64,000 nt of DNA from Lentzea atacamensis. GTDB lineage: Bacteria > Actinomycetota > Actinomycetes > Mycobacteriales > Pseudonocardiaceae. The translations under genes and the position numbers were made by a program. The stretch covers positions 526,309-590,308 of the forward strand of contig NZ_QLTT01000006.1 in assembly GCF_003269295.1 (NCBI RefSeq), read 5' to 3'. The notes beneath the pieces were generated by a model. It saw nothing but the letters and a program-made list of their open reading frames with translations. It was not told the DNA's origin and searched no databases. Of the stretch, positions 34,901 to 42,568 are shown one piece after another (the first letter of the stretch is position 1; each line of letters opens with the position of its first letter).

Positions 34901-35362
34901 GCTGGTGTCGTTGACGCGGCGCAGCTGGCGCTCGAGGACGACGCGGTCGACCTTCTTGTTCGACGCGACGTAGCTGACCGACAGGTCTCGTTCGCGCTGC
35001 AGCTGCTGCACCAGGTCCGCGACGGCTGTTTCCAGGCGGATCTGGTTCGCGAGGTTGTTGAACTCCGTCGCTGCCTGGAGGTCACTGCGCACCCGCAGAC
35101 CACCCAGGGCGAGCGCACAGACCGTCGGGATGAGCAGAACGGCGAGCAGCTTCGTGCGCAACCGCCAGTTGCGCAGCCGCCACCCCGCGGATCGGGCAGG
35201 TCCTGATCCTGGGCCGGCTCCGGTGTCGGCCTTCACCACGTCCGGTGTCGCCGTCACGGTGCCGTTACCCAGCGCAGCCAGTCCGTCACCCGATTCGGGC
35301 CTTTCGGAGCGTGTGGTGTCACCCACGCCAAACTGGCTGGGACCTCTCTCACGTCGGGCCAC
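31934..35362 (-). CDS. cvnA: CvnA: nitrate-sensor-like (NIT) histidine kinase-like membrane receptor of a conservon
   Basis: A 1142-residue receptor. First membrane helix at ~70-92 ('KLLAVLLIPTVCALALGG'), a ~290-residue extracytoplasmic all-helical NIT domain (nitrate/nitrite-sensing type; 'LQRERDLSVSYVASN' and 'LGEQTISEINDPELVRLH'), second helix 'SGIVLAVLALALLMALFVA', HAMP linker, and a GHKL ATPase domain with 'LIAELLDNATAFSDPVTKV' (N-box) and 'IQDRGVGMGDQEI'. A phospho-accepting His is not evident ('NLSRRSQALVERQLNLIDRL'). The last ~420 residues are Pro/Glu/Ala-rich and disordered. GTG 35362 with GAGGAAG upstream. Divergent to a lone substrate-binding lipoprotein. Confidence 0.9.
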   Translation of the reverse strand: MARRERGPSQFGVGDTTRSERPESGDGLAALGNGTVTATPDVVKADTGAGPGSGPARSAGWRLRNWRLRTKLLAVLLIPTVCALALGGLRVRSDLQAATEFNNLANQIRLETAVADLVQQLQRERDLSVSYVASNKKVDRVVLERQLRRVNDTSEAFSNKIAELSADLNPAAVERFQVAFNQLNRLNSLRNSVRDTQYPAEAVQRTYSESIETLIGLGEQTISEINDPELVRLHLTTNAIARIKEQESLKRAILLDVFQRKAFTPSQLRALQAADAELEAARNDFRKSATPEQAKIYDDTVTGLIVDTANDMQESAINQQAATGKKDFSQLTSEKWDIAATLTVNLTRDVENLLVEQLQNQTDVAAGDARRSAYIQSGIVLAVLALALLMALFVARSILNPLRTLRRAALDVADHGLPDAVERILADPNPEDAAKTAVEPVPVHTREEVGQVARAFDAVHGEAVRLAAQQALLRDNVNAMFVNLSRRSQALVERQLNLIDRLEQDEQDPDQLASLFELDHLATRMRRNSENLLVLSGTDLSRRLTRPVPAAEVLGAAVSEVEQYARVQVGQTPDLTVQGRAVNDLVHLIAELLDNATAFSDPVTKVTVRTAKTRKGELAIEIQDRGVGMGDQEILDANERLADPPDVDVAVSRRMGLYVVARLAKRHDIKVRLRGNEDIEGGTTALVIVPETLIATPGSAPSTPPSGSGIAGAFGMQPPSAPSASEHTTEIGTTATRASGIAGAFGGATGSVPRIDESSPSIPVSFVPSALTDTGAGATAVPVYSETPIEDSTPSERWRRDQLAAVEPEGSFGEPTLFTAYEDRQEEEGEISFEPGYETTQFVPIPPIDDEPASSNGVSRASVDQGHVELGMAHRNGTSEASRKQIEHDLDAPTERLPIYEAVLSQWFQAVGSETSASAAQPVPAAAENDAPAETNGRVEPTPGSVDKGEKGAVEYIDEPPTTPPLSDGPEPELPTRTRKPVPAVAPTTTSAAGLPVRKPRAKVQPAVEEEVIAPAEQERVVEPEPVVEETPAAAPTSESAWQSPADEGWQAAQALLNKTPESKTAAGLPKRTPKAQLVPGSAAPKPQAVTQTAQRPPLPPRSADAVRGRMSSLQSGVRRGRHALIEAYAGDQSSRQNEEQE

Positions 35363-35740
35363 TCTGGGCTTCCTCTTCCAGCAGCAGTGTCCCGGTCTCT
35401 CCCCAGGACCGAGCATGGACTCGTCAAACGGGCCGAATTGCAGCACAGAGGTCGTTCGCCCGGTGAGGCGCCCTACCTCGTTCTGAAGACACGTCGGTCT
35501 ACTGCGACCTGTGCCACCCGGCGGGGAGCGTAATGGCCACCCCCTCCTCGGGGGAAGTCTCCAGAAGCACTCACCGTATCGAGACGGGGTGTCCTTTCAT
35601 ACGTTCAGGTGGTTAACATCCCCGGTCGTCGGCATGCCTCATGTCCGTCCGAACGCCCAGTTGGGGCTGCGGACGACCTGGTCTGTGGCGACACTCACTG
35701 ATCATTTGATGCTACTCAAGGCCTACCGGCGAGAGGTGCC
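35363..35740. other. Divergent intergenic region, 378 bp
   Basis: Between cvnA (minus) and the substrate-binding protein gene (plus). It holds a small GC hairpin CCCCC-TCCTC-GGGGG (35539-35553) and, on the minus strand, TACGGT within 35573-35579 as a weak -10. No ORF with a plausible start, RNA gene or repeat was found. Promoters and long leaders for both genes must lie here. Confidence 0.5.
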
Positions 35741-36718
35741 ATGGCTACCCGAGCCAAAGCTCTGCGGCTTGCCGCAGTGCTCATCACGTGCGTTCTGACC
35801 GCGAGCTGCAGCCTGTTCGGAAGTTCGTCGAACAACGGCGCATCGGACGTGGAACGCAACACCCTGCGCATCGGCGTGCTGCCTGTCGTCGACGTGGCCC
35901 CGCTGCGGATCGCGCTGAACGAGAAGCTGTTCGAGAAGGCCGGTCTGCAGGTCAGCCTGGTCACCCAGCCCAGCGAGGCCGAGGCCATCAAACAGCTGGA
36001 CACCACGCTCGACATCACGTGGGCCACTCACGTCAGCCTCTTCCGCTCGGTCGCCGAAGGCACCGAACTCCAGCTCCAGGGCGAGGCCTACCAAGCGGGT
36101 CCGAACTCGATGGCTCTGGTCACGAATGCCGGGTCGGACTACGACGACCCCGGCAAGAAGGCGGCGCCGACCATCGCGGTGAACAGCGAGACCGACATCG
36201 GCGCGCTGACCACGCGTGCCGTGCTGGACACCGCCGCGGTCGAGAAGCAGCGCATCAAGTTCCGGTCGATGCCGTTCGCCGAGATGGAGGACGCGCTGAA
36301 GGCCGGCCAGGTCGACGCGGCGTTCATGATCGAGCCCTTCATCACGAAGTCGCAGCGCAACATCGGCGCGAAGATCCTCACCGACACCGCGCGCGGCCCG
36401 ACACTGGACTTCCCGATGTCCGGCTACGCGTCGTCGAAGAAGTTCGCCGAGGCGAACCCGAAGACCCTCAAGGTCTTCCGGGACGTGCTGCGCCAGGCCC
36501 AGCAGCGCGCGCAGGCCAACAAGCTCGCCGTGCAGGACTCGCTGACCAGCTACGCGGACGTCGACCAGCCCACCGCGGCGCTCGTGTCCGTGGGCACGTT
36601 CCCGCTGTCGCTGAACCCGATCCGGCTCCAGCGGGTCGCCGACATGATGGACACCGAGGACGTGCTGTCCGGTCGTCTGGACGTGCAGCAGCTTTTGCCG
36701 CCGGGCACGACGAATTAG
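35741..36718 (+). CDS. NMT1/SsuA-type ABC substrate-binding lipoprotein (orphan)
   Basis: A 325-residue lipoprotein, lipobox 'LTASC' at residues 18-22. The mature part is a periplasmic-binding fold of the nitrate/sulfonate/thiamine-precursor group: 'LRIGVLPVVDVAPLRIALNE' at the start, 'FEKAGLQVSLVTQPSEAEAI' , 'KAGQVDAAFMIEPFITKSQR' and 'DFPMSGYASSKKFAEANP'. SD GAGAGG precedes ATG 35741. No permease or ATPase gene accompanies it. It is divergent to a conservon whose CvnA has a nitrate-sensor-like domain, so it may deliver ligand to the receptor rather than feed a transporter; that is inference. A perfect terminator follows. Confidence 0.82.
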   Translation: MATRAKALRLAAVLITCVLTASCSLFGSSSNNGASDVERNTLRIGVLPVVDVAPLRIALNEKLFEKAGLQVSLVTQPSEAEAIKQLDTTLDITWATHVSLFRSVAEGTELQLQGEAYQAGPNSMALVTNAGSDYDDPGKKAAPTIAVNSETDIGALTTRAVLDTAAVEKQRIKFRSMPFAEMEDALKAGQVDAAFMIEPFITKSQRNIGAKILTDTARGPTLDFPMSGYASSKKFAEANPKTLKVFRDVLRQAQQRAQANKLAVQDSLTSYADVDQPTAALVSVGTFPLSLNPIRLQRVADMMDTEDVLSGRLDVQQLLPPGTTN

Positions 36719-36733
36719 TTGCTACTGGACATG

Positions 36734-36767
36734 AAAAAGGCGGGCCGTTTCGGCGGCCCGCCTTTTT
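36734..36767. terminator. Bidirectional intrinsic terminator
   Basis: AAAAAGGCGGGCCG (36734-36747) and CGGCCCGCCTTTTT (36754-36767) form a perfect 14-bp stem with loop TTTCGG and U tracts in both directions: the best classical terminator in the window. Confidence 0.92.
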
Positions 36768-37591
36768 CAGTTCCCGCCCGCCGCACTCACGCAGTAGGTG
36801 ATTCCCGGCGCGGGCTCGGTGTAGGAGATGGGCTTGGCGACCCCACTGCATTCGGCAGTCGCCGCCTTGACGACCTTTTCGACTTTGAAGACCTTCTGGA
36901 CGGCGAACTCGTTGCCGCCCTTCGAGCAGTCGACGACCTTCATGCCCTCCATGTTCATCTTCACGAGCTCTTCCTCGTAGCACTTGCCCTCTTCGAGCTT
37001 CTCGACCAGGCAGAGCTTCAGCGAGGAGCGGCGCCGGCCGGACTCGGTGTACTCCGCGTAGTCCTCGCTCGGGCAGGCTTCGGAGGTGCTGTTCATGGCC
37101 TTGGCGATGAAGTAGTTCGCCTCGGGCGAGGTGCAGTCGACCTTCTTGTACTTCGGGCTGATCGTGGTGCCCGTGACGCTCGCGCAGTCACCCGCCTTGG
37201 CCGACGGCTCGGTGATGCTGCCGAGGCCACCGCTGATGAGCGACTTCACGAGGATGACACCGCCCGCGACCAGCACGAACGCGACGATCGAACCGATGAT
37301 CTTGCCGGCGGCGCTTTTCTTGGGCGGCGGCGGGCCGTACGGCATCGGCTGGCCCATGGGCTGGCCCGGCGGCATCTGGCCGGGAGGCGGGCCGTACGGG
37401 TTCGGCTGACCCATCGGCTGCCCCATCGGCTGGCCGGGCTGCGGCTGGGCGTAGGGATCGCCGGGGTAACCCGGCTGGGGCGAGCCCTGCGGCGGCGTGT
37501 ACGGCTGCGGCTGACCGTAGGGCTGCTGCGGCTGGCCACCGGGAGGCGGACCGTAGGGCCCTGGCTGCTGCGGGTAGTTGGGGGTGGTCAC
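36767..37591 (-). CDS. Eight-Cys LppU-like membrane protein 1, Pro/Gly/Gln-rich N-terminus
   Basis: A 274-residue protein, last of five tandem paralogues. Residues 1-~90 are cytoplasmic repeats of GQP/YGPPP type, then one membrane helix 'IIGSIVAFVLVAGGVILV' (~95-115). The outer domain of ~150 residues has eight cysteines in the shared order GDC, VDC, EAC, KLC, KCY, VDC, AEC, TYC. It resembles the LppU/SCO3897 family. GTG 37591 is preceded by GGAGAGG. An extracytoplasmic, disulfide-stabilised role is inferred; molecular function unknown. Confidence 0.75.
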   Translation of the reverse strand: MTTPNYPQQPGPYGPPPGGQPQQPYGQPQPYTPPQGSPQPGYPGDPYAQPQPGQPMGQPMGQPNPYGPPPGQMPPGQPMGQPMPYGPPPPKKSAAGKIIGSIVAFVLVAGGVILVKSLISGGLGSITEPSAKAGDCASVTGTTISPKYKKVDCTSPEANYFIAKAMNSTSEACPSEDYAEYTESGRRRSSLKLCLVEKLEEGKCYEEELVKMNMEGMKVVDCSKGGNEFAVQKVFKVEKVVKAATAECSGVAKPISYTEPAPGITYCVSAAGGN

Positions 37592-37686
37592 TGGTTTCCT
37601 CTCCGATGGGTCAAGCGAAGAACAGCGAAACCGGAGCCGCATGCCACGACTCCGGTTCCACTAGGTCGAACACTCGCGCAGGTCTG

Positions 37687-38238
37687 TTACGCGGGAAGAC
37701 CGACGCAGTAGTTCAGCTTCAGCTCGGGATACGTCAGCGCCTGCTCGCCCTCGGCACACTGCGGCGCGGCGGCGTCCTTCACGACCTTGCTCACCTTGAA
37801 CACCTTGCCGCCCGAGCACTCGACGGCCTTGACGTCCATGGCGGTCGTCGAGTCGCTGTAGCACTTGCCCTCGGCGTACACCGGAGCGATGCACAGCTTG
37901 GTCTTGGGACCGCGGCGCGCGCTCTGGGTGAGCTCCGAGTAGGAGTCGTTGCCACAGCTCTCGTTGAGAGCCAGGGACTTGCCGATGGTGTAGGTCGCCT
38001 CGGCGGACGCGCAGTCGACGGCCTTGTACTGCGGGCTGCTCGTCGTCCCGGTCACGCTCGCGCAGTCGCCGACCTTGGCCTGGGCGACATCGCTGGTGAA
38101 GTAGTTGAACGCGTAGATACCCGCACCGACGACGATCAGGCCGACGATGTAGGTCAGGATGCGCTTCCCGATGCTCGCCTTCTTGGGCGCGGGTGCCTGC
38201 TCCTGGGCAGGTGCGGGCGCGACTGGCTCAGTGCTCAT
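37687..38238 (-). CDS. Eight-Cys LppU-like membrane protein 2
   Basis: A 183-residue paralogue. Short Ala/Pro/Gln N-terminus (1-25), one membrane helix 'ILTYIVGLIVVGAGIYAF', then the outer domain with cysteines in the order GDC, VDC, ESC, KLC, KCY, VEC, PQC, NYC. The segment 'GDCASVTGTTSSPQYKAVDC' is nearly identical to that of copy 1, so the two diverged recently. ATG 38238 has AGGA upstream. Gap of 95 bp to copy 1. Confidence 0.75.
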   Translation of the reverse strand: MSTEPVAPAPAQEQAPAPKKASIGKRILTYIVGLIVVGAGIYAFNYFTSDVAQAKVGDCASVTGTTSSPQYKAVDCASAEATYTIGKSLALNESCGNDSYSELTQSARRGPKTKLCIAPVYAEGKCYSDSTTAMDVKAVECSGGKVFKVSKVVKDAAAPQCAEGEQALTYPELKLNYCVGLPA

Positions 38239-38355
38239 TGATTCCTGCTTCCGATTACCCCAAGTGGCCCATGCCCCCCGACAACGGCCGGAGGAGAGGT
38301 TGCCATGCGGGGATGGAATCCGCTCGCGCTTTGCGGAAACGTTACGGCCGGTTCG

Positions 38356-38871
38356 TCACCGGCTCCGGCGGAGGCAGTACGTCAGCTTGACCTCGGGGTA
38401 TTTCCTGGTCTGTTCACCGGCCGCGCACGACGGCGCCGGCACGTCCCTGCTGACCCTCGTGACCTTGAAGGCGTTCTGGTCACCGCAGTCGACGACCTCG
38501 ATGTCGTAGCCCGGCTGCGCACCGAGATAGCACTCGCCCTCGGCGTACAGCGGGACGAGGCAGAACCGGATCTCCGGATCCATTGCCCGCACGGGCACCC
38601 AGCTCAGGTCCTCGCTGTTGGGGCAGGCCTGCGACGTGGCCACGGTGCTCGCGGCCATGTAGTTCGCGCTGGACTCCGAGCAGTCGACGGCGTGGTAGCG
38701 GCCCTGGCCGGTGTGGCCCGTGAGGTGGGCGCAGTCGCCCTGCTTCGGCGGCTGGACCGGGGTCAGGAACTCGGAGATCCCGTAGATCACGACGGCGGCG
38801 ACGAGCAGCGTGGCCGAGTAGGTGAGGATCTGCTTCCACGGGCTCGCCTCGGACGCGGCCTCCTCGTTCAT
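38356..38871 (-). CDS. Eight-Cys LppU-like membrane protein 3
   Basis: A 171-residue paralogue. N-terminus 'MNEEAASEASPWKQ', membrane helix 'ILTYSATLLVAAVVIYGI', then an outer domain with GDC, VDC, QAC, RFC, ECY, VDC, PSC and TYC. C-terminal 'YPEVKLTYCLRRSR' parallels 'YPELKLNYCVGLPA' of copy 2. ATG 38871 is used; GTG 38874 directly upstream would also work. No membrane anchor other than the single helix. Confidence 0.72.
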   Translation of the reverse strand: MNEEAASEASPWKQILTYSATLLVAAVVIYGISEFLTPVQPPKQGDCAHLTGHTGQGRYHAVDCSESSANYMAASTVATSQACPNSEDLSWVPVRAMDPEIRFCLVPLYAEGECYLGAQPGYDIEVVDCGDQNAFKVTRVSRDVPAPSCAAGEQTRKYPEVKLTYCLRRSR

Positions 38872-38926
38872 CACGCCGCAGAGGCTCCCACGTGGACGGA
38901 CGCGAGCGGCGCGCTTTACCCGAAGA

Positions 38927-39409
38927 TCACTGCTGGCGGTCGCCGCGCTCCAGGCAGAAGGTGACGGCGGGTTCCGGGAAGACCGCCGCACGCGCGTCTC
39001 CGCAGGCGGCGCGGTCGGGCTTGCCGCTCAGCACCTTGCCGACCTTCACCGAGTCCTTCGTGGAGCAGTCGACCTTGGTGATGCCGCTGTCGGGATCCTG
39101 GCCGTAGCAGGCGCCCTCGACGAAGTTCGGCATGAGGCAGAGCGTGGACTCACCCGTGTACGTCGAGTAGTCCATGCCACCGGTCGGGCACTTGTCCTCG
39201 TTCCACTGCAGGATCTTGGCGATCTTGACGGTGGCCTGCTCCGAGGCGCAGTCGAGCGCCTGGTACTTCGGGTTGTCTGCCGAGCCGGAGATGCGCGCGC
39301 AGTCGCCCACCCGAGCCGTCTTCGCCACGTCGCCGAGCTGGTTCAGCACGAAGCCGCCGAGCAGAACGAGCGCGAGGACAACGGCGATACCCAGGCCGGC
39401 CTTCTTCAT
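38927..39409 (-). CDS. Eight-Cys LppU-like membrane protein 4 (minimal form)
   Basis: A 160-residue paralogue with no cytoplasmic tail: 'MKKAGLGIAVVLALVLLGGF' is directly the anchor or an uncleaved signal. Outer-domain cysteines: GDC, LDC, DKC, TLC, ACY, VDC, AAC, TFC, same spacing as in the neighbours. 'NPKYQALDC' corresponds to 'SPKYKKVDC' in copy 1. 55 bp separate it from copy 3. Confidence 0.75.
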   Translation of the reverse strand: MKKAGLGIAVVLALVLLGGFVLNQLGDVAKTARVGDCARISGSADNPKYQALDCASEQATVKIAKILQWNEDKCPTGGMDYSTYTGESTLCLMPNFVEGACYGQDPDSGITKVDCSTKDSVKVGKVLSGKPDRAACGDARAAVFPEPAVTFCLERGDRQQ

Positions 39410-39478
39410 GGCCTGGGTATCGGCGCCGGGCGGTGATCAACTCAACCGAGTTCACCCGGTCAGGACTGCAGGAGGGGA

Positions 39479-40060
39479 TCAACTCCCCTCGTGCACACCC
39501 ATGCAGTAGACCGAGGCCGGCTCGCTGAACCGCAGCTCGCTCGAACCCTCCGGACACACCGTGCCCTCCTCGGGCAGGCCGTCGACCTTCTTCACGATCT
39601 TCACCGGCGACTCGGTCGTGCAGTTCTCCTTCACGAAGGCGCCGTCGTCACGGGACGTGTAGCAGTTGCCCTCCGCGAGGTTCGGCATCAGGCACATCGT
39701 GTCGCCGTCGGCCTTGATCATCTCGTAGATGCCCTCTGGGCACGAGTCGTCGGCGCTGTTCAGCACCTTGGCGACCCGGTGCGTGGCGTTCGTGTCGCCG
39801 CAGCTCTTCGACGCGAGGTTCCAGTCGCCGTCGGGTTTGTCGACGTCCTTCGGCGACGCGCTGACGCAGTCGCCGACCTTGGTGCTGTTGAGCGCCGTGA
39901 ACGCCCAGACACCACCGCCGACCAGGACCACCGCCAGCACGCCGACGATGACGAACTTCAACCAGTTGTTCTTCTTGGGCGACTCGTCGGTCTCGGTCTC
40001 CACGGGAGCCGGTGCCACCGTGGCCGGTGGCTCGACGGGATCAGTCGACTCGGTGCTCAT
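39479..40060 (-). CDS. Eight-Cys LppU-like membrane protein 5 (array head)
   Basis: A 193-residue paralogue and first gene of the array. An acidic Pro/Glu/Thr N-terminus (1-35) is followed by the helix 'FVIVGVLAVVLVGGGVWAF' and an outer domain with GDC, KSC, DSC, MC, NCY, ENC, TVC, VYC. It is the most divergent copy. ATG 40060 lies 7 nt after a TACTTT -10 box, so the array's promoter is probably here; divergent to the XPB gene 110 bp away. Confidence 0.75.
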   Translation of the reverse strand: MSTESTDPVEPPATVAPAPVETETDESPKKNNWLKFVIVGVLAVVLVGGGVWAFTALNSTKVGDCVSASPKDVDKPDGDWNLASKSCGDTNATHRVAKVLNSADDSCPEGIYEMIKADGDTMCLMPNLAEGNCYTSRDDGAFVKENCTTESPVKIVKKVDGLPEEGTVCPEGSSELRFSEPASVYCMGVHEGS

Positions 40061-40067
40061 GGCCGAG

Positions 40068-40073
40068 AAAGTA
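40068..40073 (-). promoter_or_regulatory. -10 box TACTTT at head of the eight-Cys array
   Basis: Minus-strand TACTTT ends 7 nt before ATG 40060. ACGACACGTCGT (40073-40084) directly upstream is a 12-bp near-palindrome that could bind a regulator. Confidence 0.5.
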
Positions 40074-40169
40074 CGACACGTCGTGTTGGCTGCGTGTGTC
40101 GCCTCACACTTGTCGTCGCCAGTTGACGCAGGTCGAACGCATTTGGCGTCGTCAGGGAGACTTGTACGC

Positions 40170-41810
40170 GTGACCGATGGCCCACTGATCGTCCAGTCGG
40201 ACAAAACGCTGCTGCTCGAGGTCGACCACCCGCTCGCCGACGACGCGCGCACCTCCATCGCGCCGTTCGCCGAGCTGGAGCGCGCGCCCGAGCACGTGCA
40301 CACGTATCGCGTGACGCCGCTGGCCTTGTGGAACGCCCGCGCGGCAGGCCACGACGCCGAGCAGGTGGTGGACGCGCTGGTGCGGTTCAGCCGCTACCCG
40401 GTGCCGCAGCCGTTGCTGGTCGACGTGGTCGACACGATGAGCCGGTTCGGGCGGCTGGTGCTGAGCAACAACCCGGCGCACGGGCTGGTGCTCAGCACGA
40501 ACGACCGCGCGGTGCTCGAAGAGGTTCTGCGGAACAAGAAGATCGCCCCGATGTTCGGTGCGCGGATCGACGACGACACGGTCGTCGTGCATCCGAGCGA
40601 GCGCGGGCGGCTCAAGCAGCTGCTGCTCAAGGTCGGCTGGCCGGCCGAGGACCACGCCGGGTACGTCGACGGCGAGGCGCACCCGATCGAGCTGGACGAG
40701 AACGGCTGGAAGCTGCGCGACTACCAGCGGCTCGCGGCCCAGGCGTTCTGGGCGGGCGGCTCCGGCGTCGTCGTGCTGCCGTGCGGCGCGGGCAAGACGC
40801 TGGTCGGCGCGGCGGCGATGGCGGAGGCGCAGGCGACCACGCTGATCCTGGTCACGAACACCGTGGCCGGGCGGCAGTGGAAGCGCGAGCTGATCGCACG
40901 GACGTCGCTCACCGAGGAGGAGATCGGCGAGTACTCGGGTGAGCGCAAGGAGATCCGGCCGGTCACGATCGCGACGTACCAGGTGATCACCCGCAAGTCG
41001 AAGGGCGAGTACAAGCACCTGGAGCTGTTCGACTCGCGCGACTGGGGCCTGATCGTCTACGACGAGGTCCACCTGCTGCCGGCGCCGGTGTTCCGGATGA
41101 CCGCCGACCTGCAGTCGCGTCGCCGCCTCGGGCTGACCGCGACCCTGGTGCGCGAGGACGGGCAGGAAGGCGACGTCTTCTCGTTGATCGGGCCGAAGCG
41201 GTACGACGTGCCGTGGCGCGACATCGAGGCGCAGGGGTGGATCGCTCCCGCCGAGTGCACCGAGGTCCGCGTGACCCTCACGGACAACGAGCGGCTGCAG
41301 TACGCGACGGCCGAGCCCGAGGAGCGCTACAAGCTCTGCTCGACCGCCAGGACGAAGATCCCGGTGGTCCGGCGGGTGCTCGACCAGCATCCCGACGAGC
41401 CTGCCCTGGTGATCGGTGCCTACCTGGACCAGCTCGACGAGCTGGGTGAGGAGCTGGACGCACCGGTGATCAAGGGATCGACGAAGAACAAGGAGCGCGA
41501 GGAACTGTTCGACAAGTTCCGCAGAGGCGAGCTGCGCACGCTCGTGGTGTCGAAGGTCGCCAACTTCTCCATCGACCTGCCGGAGGCCTCGGTCGCCATC
41601 CAGGTGTCGGGCACGTTCGGGTCGCGGCAGGAGGAGGCCCAGCGCCTCGGCCGGATCCTGCGGCCCAAGGGCGACGGCAGGCAGGCGCACTTCTACTCGG
41701 TCGTCGCCCGCGACACGCTCGACACCGAGTACGCCGCTCACCGCCAGCGGTTCCTGGCCGAGCAGGGCTACGCGTACAAGATCGTCGACGCGGACGACCT
41801 GGTCGGATGA
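40170..41810 (+). CDS. XPB-type DNA repair helicase
   Basis: A 546-residue superfamily 2 helicase, the bacterial XPB/RAD25 length. The N-terminal ~180 residues are the damage-recognition-like domain. Motif Q/I: 'LRDYQRLAAQAFWAGG' and Walker A 'VLPCGAGKTLVGAAA'; motif II 'IVYDEVHLLPAPVFRM' (DEVH); motif III 'LGLTATLVREDGQEGDVFSL' (XPB-specific RED-like patch follows); C-terminal lobe 'DLPEASVAIQVSG' and 'RQEEAQRLGRILRPKGDG' (motif VI). Unwinds DNA 3' to 5'. GTG 40170 is used. The unknown gene downstream is coupled by ATGA overlap. Confidence 0.93.
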   Translation: MTDGPLIVQSDKTLLLEVDHPLADDARTSIAPFAELERAPEHVHTYRVTPLALWNARAAGHDAEQVVDALVRFSRYPVPQPLLVDVVDTMSRFGRLVLSNNPAHGLVLSTNDRAVLEEVLRNKKIAPMFGARIDDDTVVVHPSERGRLKQLLLKVGWPAEDHAGYVDGEAHPIELDENGWKLRDYQRLAAQAFWAGGSGVVVLPCGAGKTLVGAAAMAEAQATTLILVTNTVAGRQWKRELIARTSLTEEEIGEYSGERKEIRPVTIATYQVITRKSKGEYKHLELFDSRDWGLIVYDEVHLLPAPVFRMTADLQSRRRLGLTATLVREDGQEGDVFSLIGPKRYDVPWRDIEAQGWIAPAECTEVRVTLTDNERLQYATAEPEERYKLCSTARTKIPVVRRVLDQHPDEPALVIGAYLDQLDELGEELDAPVIKGSTKNKEREELFDKFRRGELRTLVVSKVANFSIDLPEASVAIQVSGTFGSRQEEAQRLGRILRPKGDGRQAHFYSVVARDTLDTEYAAHRQRFLAEQGYAYKIVDADDLVG

Positions 41811-42235
41811 CCTTCTGGTGGATGTGGGACCCCGCGGGGACCGTGCCGGTGCGCCGGTTCCGGTCGGAGGAGTCGCTGGCCCGGTCGGCACCGGACACGC
41901 AGGTGGTCCGGTCGACCGACTTCACCTGCCCCGCGCAACGCCGGCGCGCCACGGCCGTGCGGGAGGACTTCCTGCGGGTGACCGGTGATCCGGTGCAGGT
42001 GGCCCTGGTGGAGCAGCGGCTCTGGACGCTGCTCGTGGCGCTGCGCCGGGCTCAGCCGTTGAGGGACGCGCTGGCGACCGCGGTGCCCAAGGCGGGGCGG
42101 GCGGCGCTGGTGGCCGAGCCGTCGCGCGAGCTGGCCGAGTTCGACCGGCGGTTCGACCGGTTCGCGGCGGCGTTGAACGTGCTGGTCGCCGACCCGACGC
42201 CGGAGCAGCTACGCCACACCGCCGCCCTGGAGTAG
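41807..42235 (+). CDS. Hypothetical protein co-translated with XPB
   Basis: A 142-residue protein starting at the ATGA overlap with the XPB stop. It opens 'FWWMWDPAGTVPVRRFRSEE', then a charged, helical Arg/Ala/Leu-rich sequence without membrane segments or Cys pairs. The tight coupling suggests an accessory subunit of the XPB helicase. No family recognised. Confidence 0.7.
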   Translation: MTFWWMWDPAGTVPVRRFRSEESLARSAPDTQVVRSTDFTCPAQRRRATAVREDFLRVTGDPVQVALVEQRLWTLLVALRRAQPLRDALATAVPKAGRAALVAEPSRELAEFDRRFDRFAAALNVLVADPTPEQLRHTAALE

Positions 42236-42281
42236 GGCCGGGCTCTCGGCGACGCCGGGCGGCAGGTGCGTGTGCCGGACC

Positions 42282-42568
42282 GAGCCCAGTTCCTCCGCGG
42301 GCGTGCTGGCGCTGGTGTTCACGACACCGGGTGTTGGGCGAGCTGTGGGCTGAGGCGATGGACGGGAGCGGCCGCGCGATGCGTTGCGGGTGACCGGTGC
42401 GTCCGGCCCGCAGATCGCGCTGCACGTGGTGCTCCCGGCTTCCTGATCAACCTGTCGATCAAGCTGTTCCGGTTCGACGAGATGGTCACGCACATCCTCG
42501 TGGTGCTTCTTCTCGTGGTTGTGGTCGACCAGGCTTCTGCGTTCGTGCGCAAGCGACCAGGTGTTTGA
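42282..42568 (+). pseudogene. Decayed PhnE-type ABC permease C-terminus
   Basis: Read across frames, the plus strand gives 'SSAGVLALVFTT' (frame 3, 42291-42326), 'VLGELWAEAMD' (frame 1, from 42331), 'DALRVTGASGPQIALHVVLP' (frame 3, 42378-42437; the EAA loop) and 'GFLINLSIKLFRFDEMVTHI' through 'VDQASAFVRKR' (frame 2, from 42437). In intact PhnE permeases these occur in this order in one frame. At least three frameshifts and loss of ~45 residues before 'GFLINL' show decay. It overlaps the 3' end of the convergent protease gene. Confidence 0.7.

Noticed and set aside
42209..42493. 94-codon minus-strand open frame as a gene
   Set aside because: It lies antisense to the PhnE-like remnant and has no SD or recognisable features.
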